A stretch of 64,000 nucleotides of DNA. Origin: Pontibacter lucknowensis (GTDB taxonomy: Bacteria > Bacteroidota > Bacteroidia > Cytophagales > Hymenobacteraceae). Location: NCBI RefSeq assembly GCF_900156415.1, contig NZ_FTNM01000001.1, positions 806,001 to 870,000 of the forward strand, in the 5' to 3' direction. A program made the translations under genes and the position numbers. Within the stretch, counting starts at the first letter, position 1, and every line of letters begins with the position of its first letter. Below are positions 1 to 8,248 of this stretch, one piece after another. The notes under the pieces are model-generated. The model had not been told where the DNA came from, searched no databases, and saw only the letters and a list, made by a program, of their open reading frames with translations.

Positions 1-1047
1 ATGGCAGCGGCTCACCAGCTCGATGAGCAAGGAAGCCGCAAGCTCAAAGCCCTCTACCGCGTATCAGGCATAAGCCAGCGTTACAGCGTGCTCGAAGACT
101 TCACCCGACAAAACGGAGACTATACCTTCTTCCCCAACACGCATGACCTCGAGCCCTTCCCCACGGTGCAGCAGCGCATGGAGGTATACCGCAAGCACGC
201 CCTCGACCTGTCAGAGCAGGCGGTTCGCAATTGCCTGGCCCAGGTCAGCGATACTACCCTGCAGAGCCTTACCCACCTGATCACCGTGAGCTGCACGGGC
301 ATGTATGCCCCCGGTCTCGATATTGAGCTTGTGGAGCGACTCGAACTGAACTCCTGTGTGCAGCGCACGGCTGTTAATTTCATGGGCTGCTATGCAGCAT
401 TCAATGCTATTAAGCTGGCCGACGCCATCTGCAAGGCTGACCCAAGTGCCAGGGTGATGCTAGTGTGCACCGAGATCTGCACCATCCACTTTCAGAAAAA
501 TCAGGAGCAGGACCATCTGGTGTCGAACGCGCTCTTTGGCGATGGCGCAGCGGCAGTGCTCATGCAGGGGCAGCCTTGTCGGGAGGTAAGCTTGGAGCTG
601 CAGTCTTTCCACTGTGACCTGGCGCCTGCCGGCAAACGCGAAATGGCATGGCACATCGGCGACACAGGTTTTGAGATGACCCTCTCCTCGTATGTTCCGG
701 ATCTGATCAAAAACGGCATCAAACAACTCACAGAACGTTTGCTGCAAGGCCTCCGCACTACCGTTTCGGAGATCAAGCTGTTTGCCATACACCCTGGCGG
801 GCGCCGCATACTCGAGGTGATAGAGCAGGAACTCGGCCTGACACGCGACGACAACCGCTTCGCCTACCGGGTGCTGCACGAGTTCGGCAACATGTCGTCG
901 GCCACGGTACTGTTTGTGCTGAAGGAGCTGATGGCCAGCCTGACCACACAGGAAAAAGATGAACCGGTGCTGAGCTTTGCCTTTGGCCCCGGCCTCACAT
1001 TGGAATCGATGCTATTGAAGGTGCACTATGCTGAAGCAAAGGTCTAA
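1..1047 (+). CDS. Type III polyketide synthase (chalcone/stilbene synthase family), 5' end cut by window
   Basis: Condenses an acyl-CoA starter with malonyl-CoA units to make an alkylpyrone or alkylresorcinol-type product; the exact product cannot be read from sequence. The catalytic triad is visible: Cys130 in FMGCYAAF, His264 in IHPGG and Asn297 in FGNMSS. The His-Asn spacing of 33 matches the family. In plant chalcone synthase the Cys is residue 164, so about 30 N-terminal residues are missing here, and the ATG at position 1 is probably internal with the true start upstream of the window. It overlaps the methyltransferase gene by 20 bases, which suggests an operon and translational coupling. 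Confidence 0.9.
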   Translation: MAAAHQLDEQGSRKLKALYRVSGISQRYSVLEDFTRQNGDYTFFPNTHDLEPFPTVQQRMEVYRKHALDLSEQAVRNCLAQVSDTTLQSLTHLITVSCTGMYAPGLDIELVERLELNSCVQRTAVNFMGCYAAFNAIKLADAICKADPSARVMLVCTEICTIHFQKNQEQDHLVSNALFGDGAAAVLMQGQPCREVSLELQSFHCDLAPAGKREMAWHIGDTGFEMTLSSYVPDLIKNGIKQLTERLLQGLRTTVSEIKLFAIHPGGRRILEVIEQELGLTRDDNRFAYRVLHEFGNMSSATVLFVLKELMASLTTQEKDEPVLSFAFGPGLTLESMLLKVHYAEAKV

Positions 1048-1729
1048 CCAAGCCGAACTGATGGACGACCTCAACTTGTCGGGTGACGAGTTGCGGCGCA
1101 ACCTGGAGGAGCTGGAAGTGATCAACACCTGGCTGGGTGGCTACAAGGTGGTACTCGACGCGCTGGAGCAGCTGCTGGACGGACACAAAGGTCCGCCCCT
1201 TCGATTGGCCGATATCGGCTGCGGCGGTGGCGACACGCTGCGTCACATTGCCAAGTGGGCCCGCCGCAAAAACATTCCGCTGCAGCTCACAGGTATAGAC
1301 GCCAATGACTTTATGGTGCAGTATGCCCGCCAGCGCTGCGGCGGCTTCCCCGAAATAGAACTGGAGCAGCACGATGTATTTTCAGAGCGTTTTCAGCATC
1401 AGCAATACGACATTGTGGTTTGCAGCCTGTTCTGCCATCACTTCACCGATGATCAGCTGGTGCACATGTTCCGGCAGCTGCACCGGCAGGCAGGTATAGC
1501 CGTTATCGTCAACGACCTGCACCGTCACTGGCTGGCCTATCATTCTATTAAATTGCTCACCCGGTTTTTCTCAGATTCCTACCTGGTTAAAAATGACGCA
1601 CCGCTTTCAGTCTGGCGGGCATTCCGGAGAGAGGAATTGCAGCAATTAGTGCAGCAGGCAGGTATAGACAGGTATAGCCTGCGCTGGATGTGGGCTTTTC
1701 GGTGGCAGCTTCTTTTGAAAAAAGCTTAA
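1028..1729 (+). CDS. Class I SAM-dependent methyltransferase, polyketide partner
   Basis: 233 residues. The Rossmann methyltransferase motif I (LADIGCGGGDT) lies near residue 60 after an N-terminal helical region; the motif I acidic residue and glycines bind S-adenosylmethionine. The ATG lies inside the last codons of the type III polyketide synthase. Methyltransferases next to type III synthases usually methylate the polyketide product or take part in flexirubin/alkylresorcinol-type pathways, so the substrate is inferred from position only. Two very small membrane protein genes follow on the same strand, and no oxidoreductase is seen downstream, although these clusters often carry one. Confidence 0.85.
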   Translation: MLKQRSNQAELMDDLNLSGDELRRNLEELEVINTWLGGYKVVLDALEQLLDGHKGPPLRLADIGCGGGDTLRHIAKWARRKNIPLQLTGIDANDFMVQYARQRCGGFPEIELEQHDVFSERFQHQQYDIVVCSLFCHHFTDDQLVHMFRQLHRQAGIAVIVNDLHRHWLAYHSIKLLTRFFSDSYLVKNDAPLSVWRAFRREELQQLVQQAGIDRYSLRWMWAFRWQLLLKKA

Positions 1730-1771
1730 CAATTAGTATCTTAACAAGGTATACAAACCAACTCCCTTATA

Positions 1772-1945
1772 ATGCGACGGATCAACATGCCTTACCTGCT
1801 CTCGGTACTTGTGGCTGCCGCGGCGTTCTACTTCGCCTGGTCCCGCGAGTTTGTCACAAATGTGTGGCTGGCACTGGCATTAATCGCTACGCTGCAACCG
1901 GCTATTTACCTGGTGCTGCGGCACGCCCGCAACAGGTATAGCTGA
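1772..1945 (+). CDS. Small two-helix membrane protein, 57 aa
   Basis: A short open frame starting ATG CGA CGG and ending AGC TGA. It encodes MRRINMPYLLSVLVAAAAFY and a second hydrophobic stretch (VWLALALIATLQPAIYLVL) with basic ends (HARNRYS). Two predicted membrane helices with charged flanks argue for a real gene despite the length. It starts 42 bases after the methyltransferase stop and precedes another tiny membrane protein, so it may belong to the same transcript. No family recognised. Confidence 0.55.
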   Translation: MRRINMPYLLSVLVAAAAFYFAWSREFVTNVWLALALIATLQPAIYLVLRHARNRYS

Positions 1946-1968
1946 ATCGCTCACTTAACCCTTTTGAC

Positions 1969-2181
1969 ATGAACAAAAGCACGCTTAACTTCTGGATCCT
2001 CTTCGTGGTGTCCATCATTATCTCAGCCCTGATCATCTCTATTTTTGTGAAGGTGCTTAAGGCTGTACTGTTTGTGATTCTGGTGCTTGTACTGGCCCCG
2101 ATCATTTATATCGTGCTCAAGCTGATACTGCCTGGTGCAAAAGGTAAGAGCGAAGACGATAAGCTGAAGTCCAGGCCTTAG
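1969..2181 (+). CDS. Small two-helix membrane protein, 70 aa
   Basis: Encodes a 70-residue protein that is almost entirely hydrophobic from residue 8 to 54 (two helices around FWILFVVSIIISALIISIFV and AVLFVILVLVLAPIIYIVL) with a hydrophilic, charged C-terminal tail (KGKSEDDKLKSRP). It lies 23 bases after the preceding small membrane protein gene and ends 2 bases before the stop of the convergent histone-deacetylase-fold gene. Function unknown; it may modulate a membrane enzyme of the polyketide operon. Confidence 0.65.
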   Translation: MNKSTLNFWILFVVSIIISALIISIFVKVLKAVLFVILVLVLAPIIYIVLKLILPGAKGKSEDDKLKSRP

Positions 2182-2183
2182 GT

Positions 2184-3086
2184 TTAGAAAAAGAGCTGCT
2201 GCGCCAGCCGGAAGGTATTGGCGTGCGCCTCTACAATGTGCGCGATCTGTTTGGAGTAGCCCCCGCCCATACTGACCGTGACAGGTATGCGATGGCGTGC
2301 GCAAGCCTCCAGCACCATGCGGTCGCGCTCTTTACAGCCGGCTATGCTCATACCCAGCTTCCCGAGTTTGTCAGTTGCCAGCACATCCACTCCTGACTGA
2401 AAAAACACAAAGCCGGGCTCCTGCTCGTCCAGCAACCGCGGCAGGTGCTCTCCTAATAATTTCAAATAGGTTTTATCATCAGTTCCCTCTGCCAGCGGTA
2501 CATCCAGGTCCGATTGTTCTTTGTGGAAGGGATAGTTATGCCCACCGTGCATGCTGAAGGTAAACACTCGTGGCTCGTTCCTGAAAATCTGTGCCGTGCC
2601 GTTGCCCTGGTGCACGTCCAGATCCACCACCAGCACTTTCTTTATCCCCTTATATTTAAGCAGGTGATTGGCCGCTATGGCTATGTCGTTGAGCAGACAG
2701 AAGCCCTCGCCCCTGTCTGTGAAGGCATGGTGCGTGCCGCCGGCTATGTTCATGCCGATGCCAAACTCCAGCGCAAACAGCGATGCCTGCAGCGTACCAT
2801 TCATGATCACGACCTCCCGCTGCACCAGTTGCTCAGACAATGGAAAACCCGTCTTTCGAATCTCCGACGGACTTAGCTCCAGGTCGCGCAGGCGCTGCCA
2901 ATAGGTGGCGTCGTGGGTGTCAAGAATGTATTGTTCCTGTAGCGGTTCGGGGGCGAAGAGATTGTCTTTCGTAATAGTGCCTTCATAGAGCAGCTGCTCG
3001 GGCAGCAAATCGTACTTGGCCATCGGAAAGCGGTGGCCTTCGGGGAGGGAGTGTGCGAATATTTCGGACCAGGCAATTTTTAGCAT
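2184..3086 (-). CDS. Histone deacetylase-fold zinc amidohydrolase (AcuC/acetylpolyamine amidohydrolase type)
   Basis: 300 residues, full length for the bacterial arginase/deacetylase-fold family that removes acetyl groups from polyamines, lysines or small amides. Visible active site: tandem His119-His120 (GGTHHA), zinc ligands Asp157 and His159 in DLDVHQGNG, Asp239 in GVDVLATDKLG, and the C-terminal SMGGGYS carrying the transition-state Tyr. No membrane segment or signal peptide, so cytoplasmic. It is convergent with the small membrane protein genes and transcribed away from the gene-free region that follows. The natural substrate cannot be told from sequence. Confidence 0.92.
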   Translation of the reverse strand: MLKIAWSEIFAHSLPEGHRFPMAKYDLLPEQLLYEGTITKDNLFAPEPLQEQYILDTHDATYWQRLRDLELSPSEIRKTGFPLSEQLVQREVVIMNGTLQASLFALEFGIGMNIAGGTHHAFTDRGEGFCLLNDIAIAANHLLKYKGIKKVLVVDLDVHQGNGTAQIFRNEPRVFTFSMHGGHNYPFHKEQSDLDVPLAEGTDDKTYLKLLGEHLPRLLDEQEPGFVFFQSGVDVLATDKLGKLGMSIAGCKERDRMVLEACARHRIPVTVSMGGGYSKQIAHIVEAHANTFRLAQQLFF

Positions 3087-3102
3087 AGTGCAAAATTAAC
3101 AT

Positions 3103-3378
3103 TTATACACCGCCACTGGTTTATCCACCGCTTCATTTTCTTTCCCCAATGCACCCTTTTGTCTGCCGACCAGAACCCGTTACAGAGCTACTTTTACAGC
3201 ACCTGCACAAGTCGTTTACACCTGATTTTCAGTGCAATTATCCTCTCACAACATTATGTAAAACACCCTATGCACACAGGTGCATAAATTCATGAAACCC
3301 TATATAATTGCCCACAAATGCGCATTCAGGATGTGGATAAATGTGGATAACTATGTTGATTACGGTGAATTATCCACC
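3103..3378. other. DnaA-box cluster in a 564-base gene-free region: candidate oriC or DnaA-titration site
   Basis: Two exact DnaA boxes (TTATCCACA, read on the minus strand as TGTGGATAA) lie side by side at 3332-3340 and 3342-3350. One-mismatch boxes (TTATCCACC) lie on the plus strand at 3121-3129 and 3370-3378. Weaker two-mismatch matches are at 3103-3111 and 3308-3316. An AT-rich run (CCCTATATAATTG) lies just before the tandem pair. The region 3087-3650 carries no convincing gene. In Bacteroidota oriC is often away from dnaA, so its absence here is no objection; a DnaA-regulated promoter or titration site is the alternative. Confidence 0.55.
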
Positions 3379-3650
3379 ATTTACTGTTAACTCCCTGTTA
3401 ATTTCAGGTAAATTTCATCACCTCGAACACCTGTCTGACAGACGCTACAGGCACGGCTTCACACGGAGCAGTCCAAAAAGAGAGTGCTCCCGACTAAATA
3501 TTATCAGTGCAAAAGCTATACCTAATAATCTGTGCGCAAGGACAATGCAACCTTTGTAACTTATGTAACGATATATAGCAATTCACATATAAAAGTCACA
3601 CTTTAGCATAGGCTATCGTAAACTTTAATAGAAACCAACCAGACAAAACG

Positions 3651-4280
3651 ATGAAAAAATCTATACTACTCCTACTTGCTTTCCTGTTTTCAGTAGGTGC
3701 CTATGCTCAGACCGATTACGGACCATCGGCAGGACAGCAGAATCACAACCTGTTCAGCGGTACCGGAACCAACTCCGGCTTTGGTATAAAAGGCGGTGTG
3801 AATTTCGCCACCCTCCGCGGCAGCGACAAAGACGTGCTGGGCAACTTCAGCGGCCTTACAACTTTCCATGCCGGTGTCTATACCCAGTTTTCGCTTGGCA
3901 ACACCTTTTCTATACAGCCTGAGGCGCTGTACTCCCGAAAGGGCATTGAGCGAAACGACTCCACCTTCCGCTTCGATTACCTGGAGGTACCCATTCTGGC
4001 GGTATTCAATATCACTGAAAATGTGAGCATACATTTTGGTCCGCAGGTAGGCATCCTGATGTCTGCCAAGGAAGAGGACACGGAAGTAAGCATAGAGCCG
4101 CTGAATACCTTTGCCTATGGCGTAGCAGCCGGCGCCGAGGCCCGACTGAGCATTTTCAGACTGGGAGCCCGCTATAACCTGGGGCTGGAGGACCTGCGCA
4201 AAGAAAACAACCAGGGGCAGAAGATAAATCAGGATATAAAGCACGGCGTGTTCCAGGTATACCTGGGCTTTGGCTTTTAA
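3651..4280 (+). CDS. Outer-membrane beta-barrel protein (PorT/OMP_b-brl_2-like)
   Basis: 209 residues with a clear Sec signal peptide (MKKSILLLLAFLFSVGAYAQ, cleavage after AYA). Then comes a GIKGGVNFA start typical of the Bacteroidota barrel family, with alternating amphipathic strands and a final aromatic residue (VYLGFGF), the usual signal for the BAM machinery. Other family landmarks are 'FHAGVYTQFSL' and 'IQPEALYSRKG'. Likely a small 8-strand outer membrane barrel; role unknown. It stands alone, with the DnaA-box region upstream and its own terminator downstream. Confidence 0.85.
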   Translation: MKKSILLLLAFLFSVGAYAQTDYGPSAGQQNHNLFSGTGTNSGFGIKGGVNFATLRGSDKDVLGNFSGLTTFHAGVYTQFSLGNTFSIQPEALYSRKGIERNDSTFRFDYLEVPILAVFNITENVSIHFGPQVGILMSAKEEDTEVSIEPLNTFAYGVAAGAEARLSIFRLGARYNLGLEDLRKENNQGQKINQDIKHGVFQVYLGFGF

Positions 4281-4308
4281 GGGATTACTCACCTCTGATC
4301 TCCTCGAC

Positions 4309-4342
4309 ACAGGGACCTGGCAGCAGGTCCCTGTTTGTTTTT
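4309..4342 (+). terminator. Intrinsic terminator after the beta-barrel gene
   Basis: A 10-base perfect stem ACAGGGACCT / AGGTCCCTGT with a 6-base loop, followed by TTGTTTTT. Confidence 0.85.
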
Positions 4343-4446
4343 AAGCACAGGTATACAGCCTGCTGTTTTCAGCCCTTTGTCTTTGTATGTCGTATTTTAT
4401 AATGCAGAAAACCACCCCTGTGCCAGGAGGCACAGCGCTTACACTT

Positions 4447-5169
4447 ATGAACACGCACAGACTACAACCGCTCTATACCCTACTTTGGGCCTTCCTGGCA
4501 TTTGCTGGCATGGCCTGCGACACTACCGTAAAAACCGATGAAGCAGAAGTGGGCGCTGCCGTTCGGGCTCTCAGCCCCGGCATGCCCGACCAGATATTTG
4601 AGCTGGACACAGCCAAAAGCACCGTTACCTGGATAGGCGCTAAAGTGACAGGACGCCACAATGGCCTCATCCCAATCAGAGAAGGCACGATCACACTGCA
4701 CGATGGCAAGCCCCATGGCGGCAAGGCAGTCTTCGATATGACCAATGTGCGCTCGGATGACAAGTCAATTGACGAGGCAGGAAACAAAAAACTGACAAAG
4801 CACCTGCGCTCCGAGGACTTTTTTGACGTGCAACAGCATCCCATTGCCTCCTTTGTGATCACCTCTATCGTACCTTATGACAGCACGGAGCGCCAGGACG
4901 CCCTTGCCCTTCCCGACAACACAAAACAGCTGCGCATCAAAAACCCGAATCACAAAGTGACAGGGAACCTTACTATTACAGGCATCACCAAGAGCATCAG
5001 CTTTCCTGCCCTTATTGAGTTGGAAGACTCTGTGCTGCGCGCCAAAGCTAATTTCAACATTGACCGCACCCACTGGAAACTTACCTACGGCTCAGACCAG
5101 TCGCTCGGGAACAGGACTATTTACCCATCCGTCAATATTGGACTTGACATAGTGGCTCGCAGGCAATAA
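4447..5169 (+). CDS. YceI-family lipoprotein
   Basis: YceI proteins form a lipocalin-like barrel that binds long isoprenoid or lipid chains in the periplasm. The frame is open from an ATG at 4387, but starting at 4447 puts a lipoprotein signal (LLWAFLAFAGMAC) at the very N-terminus, with lipobox Cys24, so this start is preferred. The YceI domain runs from about residue 46 (FELDTAKSTVTWIGAKVTG) through FDMTNVRSDD, the KHLRSEDFFDVQQHPIASF core motif, the VTGNLTITGITKSI strand pair and IDRTHWKL near the end. Monocistronic in appearance. Confidence 0.9.
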   Translation: MNTHRLQPLYTLLWAFLAFAGMACDTTVKTDEAEVGAAVRALSPGMPDQIFELDTAKSTVTWIGAKVTGRHNGLIPIREGTITLHDGKPHGGKAVFDMTNVRSDDKSIDEAGNKKLTKHLRSEDFFDVQQHPIASFVITSIVPYDSTERQDALALPDNTKQLRIKNPNHKVTGNLTITGITKSISFPALIELEDSVLRAKANFNIDRTHWKLTYGSDQSLGNRTIYPSVNIGLDIVARRQ

Positions 5170-5296
5170 ACTAGCTAACAAACACTTACACCCATAGTTG
5201 CGTTACAGCAATTGTACTGTTCCGACATTTATTACCGCTCAGCTATGCTAAACTCACCCGTAATACGTTCCTACACAAACCATTTGTGAACATATT

Positions 5297-5842
5297 ATGA
5301 GAAAATACCTTTGCCTGTTGCCTCTTTTGCTACTCTGTCTCACGGCCAACGCCCAGGGCAGCGCCATAGCGGCATTTAACTTGAAACAGGCAGAGACGCT
5401 GAAATTCGGCATGTTGGCACTGGGTGTCTGGGCACTTATCAACATACTGATCAGCAGTATCAAACTAACCAAGTCTTCGCGCAACAAGCGTTACTTTTTC
5501 CAGATGAACATTTACTGGAACATCGTCAACATGATCATTGCAGGCGGATCACTCTATTTTATACTCTCAGTTGACTCTAGTGTCCGATCACTATCTGAAA
5601 CGGTTGCTTTCCACTACTGGACGCTCAAGCTGCTATACCTGAGCATTGGCCTGGACTTTGCGTTTCTGATGCTGGCAGCTTACCTGAAAGAACGATCGCT
5701 GAGTTCGCCAAAAGCAGAGCAGTACCTGGGCTATGGGCAGTCTATCACTCTGCAGGGGCTGTTTTTACTGGTGCTCGATATCACGCTGGCTGTACTGCTG
5801 GAAGGCCGGGCTGAGCTGTTACTGTCTCTTATCCAAAACTAA
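5297..5842 (+). CDS. Multi-pass membrane protein of a conserved Bacteroidota family (DUF6992-like)
   Basis: 181 residues. An N-terminal signal-like segment (MRKYLCLLPLLLLCLTANAQ) is followed by four hydrophobic stretches around residues 38-55 (MLALGVWALINILISSI), 74-92, 109-130 and 152-170. The block LGVWALINILISS and the NIYWNIVNMIIAGGSLYF region look like the Bacteroidota DUF6992 family, assigned from memory and therefore moderate confidence. No catalytic motif seen. Followed by a strong bidirectional terminator. Confidence 0.65.
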   Translation: MRKYLCLLPLLLLCLTANAQGSAIAAFNLKQAETLKFGMLALGVWALINILISSIKLTKSSRNKRYFFQMNIYWNIVNMIIAGGSLYFILSVDSSVRSLSETVAFHYWTLKLLYLSIGLDFAFLMLAAYLKERSLSSPKAEQYLGYGQSITLQGLFLLVLDITLAVLLEGRAELLLSLIQN

Positions 5843-5861
5843 AGTTATAAATCTAAAAAAA

Positions 5862-5906
5862 GCCGCTGCGCTATACCCAAACAGGTATGGCGCAGCGGTT
5901 TTTTGT
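5862..5906. terminator. Bidirectional terminator between convergent genes
   Basis: GC-rich stem CCGCTGCGC with the extension TATACC pairing to GGTAT-GGCGCAGCGG, flanked by an A-run on the left and TTTTTT on the right. It serves both the membrane protein gene (+) and the PfpI gene (-). The upper stem is made from the dispersed AGGTATA word. Confidence 0.85.
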
Positions 5907-5923
5907 TATCCCCCGGTGCTTGC

Positions 5924-6481
5924 TTAACGCGGCTCGTGGCGACCCTCTGCAAACTCCTCAATGATCTTTTTATTGAAGGCAGGTATATCGTCCGGGTTGC
6001 GGCTGGTGACCAGGCCATTGTCCACTACCACTTCCTGATCCACCCACTCAGCTCCTGCGTTCTTCAGGTCAGTCTTTAGCGTATGGTAGCTGGTCATTTT
6101 CTTGCCCTGCAACTTGCCGGTTTCGATCAGGGTCCACGGGCCGTGGCAGATGGCAGCTACCGGCTTGCCGCTTTCCATGAACTTACTCACAAAGTTTACC
6201 ACCTTGTCGTTGGCCCGCAGCTTATCGGGACTCATCACACCGCCGGGCAGCAGCAGCCCGTTATAATCGTCAGCGTTCACATTATCGATGGTCTTGTCCA
6301 CTTTGAATTTATCGCCCCAGTCCGTGTGGTCCCAGCCTTTCACTTCACCGTCTTTCAGGGCGATGATGTGGGTCTGGGCACCGGCTTCTTCCAGCGCTTT
6401 TTTGGGTTCGGTGAACTCCACCTGCTCAAATCCGTCGGTTACTACTATTGCTATCTTTTTTCCTTCCAGTTTATTAGCCAT
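5924..6481 (-). CDS. DJ-1/PfpI family protein (type 1 glutamine amidotransferase-like)
   Basis: 185 residues, the usual length for the PfpI/YhbO group of proteases, chaperones and deglycases linked to carbonyl and general stress. The nucleophile elbow AAICHGPW holds Cys112 followed by His113, as in PfpI. The conserved acidic residue lies in the N-terminal DGFEQVEFTEP stretch, and LLPGGVMSPDKLR is the family glycine loop. No signal peptide, so cytoplasmic. Whether it acts as peptidase or deglycase cannot be decided from sequence. Convergent with the preceding membrane protein gene. Confidence 0.92.
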   Translation of the reverse strand: MANKLEGKKIAIVVTDGFEQVEFTEPKKALEEAGAQTHIIALKDGEVKGWDHTDWGDKFKVDKTIDNVNADDYNGLLLPGGVMSPDKLRANDKVVNFVSKFMESGKPVAAICHGPWTLIETGKLQGKKMTSYHTLKTDLKNAGAEWVDQEVVVDNGLVTSRNPDDIPAFNKKIIEEFAEGRHEPR

Positions 6482-6597
6482 TCTAAGTTCGTTTTTTTAG
6501 TTTAACATTCGTATAGTTTATTCAAAACGATTTAGAGGGCAAATTGTTAGAAGGCAGCATGCAGCAATAGCCCTGCTGTGTATTTCGTTATCATTCC

Positions 6598-7095
6598 ATG
6601 ATGAAACATCTGAAGCAATTTATGCTGGCAATGGCCTTTGGCCTGCTGACAAGTACGGCAGCACTGGCACAGGAAGTCACGACCATTAAGTTTGACCAGT
6701 TGCAGGAGTTGCGCCAGTCGCCGCACGACACCCTGTATGTGGTGAACTTCTGGGCCACGTGGTGCAAGCCCTGCATCAAAGAGATGCCTTATTTCGAAGC
6801 TGCCCACGCCAAGTACAAAGACCAGCCGGTGCGTGTGATCCTGGTAAGCATGGATGCCGTGCAGGACAAAGAGAAGCGGGTGATGCCTTTTGTGCAGAAG
6901 CGCAAGCTGCAGTCGCGGCTATACCTGCTTGACGAGCCAGACGGCAACACCTGGATCGACCGCATTGAGCCGAAGTGGTCGGGCGCCATACCTGCCACCA
7001 TGTTCTTCAACAACAAGCGTGGACAGTACGAGTTTATAGAGCGTGAAATCTCGGAGCAGGAGCTACAGGAACTGATCAACAAGTATAAACCATAA
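6598..7095 (+). CDS. Periplasmic thioredoxin-fold protein (TlpA/ResA-like)
   Basis: 165 residues: signal peptide (KHLKQFMLAMAFGLLTSTAALAQ), then a thioredoxin domain with the redox pair Cys56-Cys59 in WATWCKPCIKEMP and the cis-Pro loop at 'GAIPATMFF'. Proteins of this type reduce or isomerise disulfides in the envelope or support cytochrome c maturation. Two adjacent ATG codons start the frame. The stop is 9 bases before a second thioredoxin-fold gene, so the two probably form an operon acting in the same redox process. Confidence 0.9.
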   Translation: MMKHLKQFMLAMAFGLLTSTAALAQEVTTIKFDQLQELRQSPHDTLYVVNFWATWCKPCIKEMPYFEAAHAKYKDQPVRVILVSMDAVQDKEKRVMPFVQKRKLQSRLYLLDEPDGNTWIDRIEPKWSGAIPATMFFNNKRGQYEFIEREISEQELQELINKYKP

Positions 7096-7104
7096 TCTAT
7101 CACT

Positions 7105-7740
7105 ATGAAGAATAACCGAATCCCGCTTCTTTACATGGCATGCCTGCTGTTGGTGGGCGTGCTGATGGCAGCTATACCTGCCTCCAACAACTCCGGCTAC
7201 CAGGTAGGCGATACGGCCCGCGACTTCAAACTGAAGAACGTGGACGGCAAAATGGTTTCGATGAGCGACTACAAAGACGCCAAGGGCTTCATTGTGACGT
7301 TCACCTGCAACACCTGCCCTTACTCTGTGGCGTACGAAGATCGCATCATTGACTTGCACAACAAGTATGCGCCAAAAGGCTATCCGGTGATTGCCATCAA
7401 CCCGAACGATGTACAGTTATCGCCGAAGGACTCTTACAAGCACATGCAGGTGCGCGCAAAAGAGAAGAGCTTCCCGTTCCCATACGTGTATGACGAAACG
7501 CAGGAAATTACCAAAGCCTACGGAGCGACCCGCACGCCACACTTATATGTGGTACAGAAGCAGAAAGACGGCACTTTCAAGGTAGCCTACATTGGCACCA
7601 TAGATGACAACTCTCGCGAGCCAAACAAGGTGCAGAAGAAGTACGCGGAAGCCGCTCTTGACGAACTGGTTGCCGGCAAAGCCGTGAGCCAGCCGAACAC
7701 CAAAGCGATCGGCTGCACCATTAAGTGGCGCCAGGCATAG
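7105..7740 (+). CDS. Thioredoxin-fold AhpC/TSA-like protein, membrane-anchored or secreted
   Basis: 211 residues. An N-terminal hydrophobic segment (LLYMACLLLVGVLMAAIPA) is followed by a redoxin domain beginning GYQVGDTARDFKLKNVDGK. The redox pair is Cys68-Cys71 in TCNTCPYS. The motif TRTPHLYVV carries the cis-Pro, and KVAYIGTIDDNS is typical of the family often labelled thioredoxin family or redoxin. It lies 9 bases after the TlpA-like gene and is probably co-transcribed. Likely a periplasmic thiol-disulfide or peroxide-reducing protein; substrate unknown. Confidence 0.85.
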   Translation: MKNNRIPLLYMACLLLVGVLMAAIPASNNSGYQVGDTARDFKLKNVDGKMVSMSDYKDAKGFIVTFTCNTCPYSVAYEDRIIDLHNKYAPKGYPVIAINPNDVQLSPKDSYKHMQVRAKEKSFPFPYVYDETQEITKAYGATRTPHLYVVQKQKDGTFKVAYIGTIDDNSREPNKVQKKYAEAALDELVAGKAVSQPNTKAIGCTIKWRQA

Positions 7741-7742
7741 TT

Positions 7743-8120
7743 TCAGCTTTCCTTTCTGATATCAACAGGCAATGGCAGCTCGGTCGGTTTGATCGAGCTG
7801 TCTGCTTTTTGAGCCACAGGCAGATCAATTTCCCCTTTCAGGCCGGCAATGCGGGCCTCCACTTCATACTTGTTGTTGTAATAGCCCACCCGCATTGACT
7901 CGCGCAGGTATAGCCACAGGAACCGCAGATAGCCATGCTCCTGAAACTGCCGGATATGGCAGAGTTCGTGCGCCACCCAGCCTTTGTCACGCAGAAAAGA
8001 ATCCCGCTTTACGCCGCTCAGGTGGATCGTTCGGCCCAGCACCATGGCCACATTACTGCTCTTGAGCACCAGGCGGGCGATGCGGGCAAAAGGGGAATTC
8101 TCAACAATTTTGTACTTCAT
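7743..8120 (-). CDS. Small HExxH-motif protein (DUF4157-like)
   Basis: 125 residues using the ATG at 8120. The frame extends further upstream, but MKYKIVENSPFARIARLVL is the natural N-terminus. The zinc-binding motif HELCHIRQF lies near residue 60, followed by a hydrophobic, aromatic stretch (GYLRFLWLYL) and an acidic YEVEAR segment that could supply the third ligand. This pattern resembles the small DUF4157/M48-type peptidase-like proteins, but activity is not assured. Its stop lies 2 bases past the stop of the convergent redoxin gene. Confidence 0.7.
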   Translation of the reverse strand: MKYKIVENSPFARIARLVLKSSNVAMVLGRTIHLSGVKRDSFLRDKGWVAHELCHIRQFQEHGYLRFLWLYLRESMRVGYYNNKYEVEARIAGLKGEIDLPVAQKADSSIKPTELPLPVDIRKES

Positions 8121-8248
8121 TTTTGTAAGCTTATACCTGACACAACAGGTCATTTAGGTTACGTGCCCAGGCTATTATACGGGTAAACAGCTCTGAATAA
8201 AAAGTGAATAGTATGCCTTTCTCCAGTGAACATCAGCTATTTACCATA

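Noticed and set aside
3341-3559. 72-residue frame in the DnaA-box region
   Set aside because: No start context, no domain, odd composition; more likely non-coding origin-type DNA.
4424-4446. AGGAGG upstream of the YceI gene as a Shine-Dalgarno site deciding the start
   Set aside because: It is about 18 bases from the chosen ATG, too far; the start is chosen from the lipoprotein signal instead.
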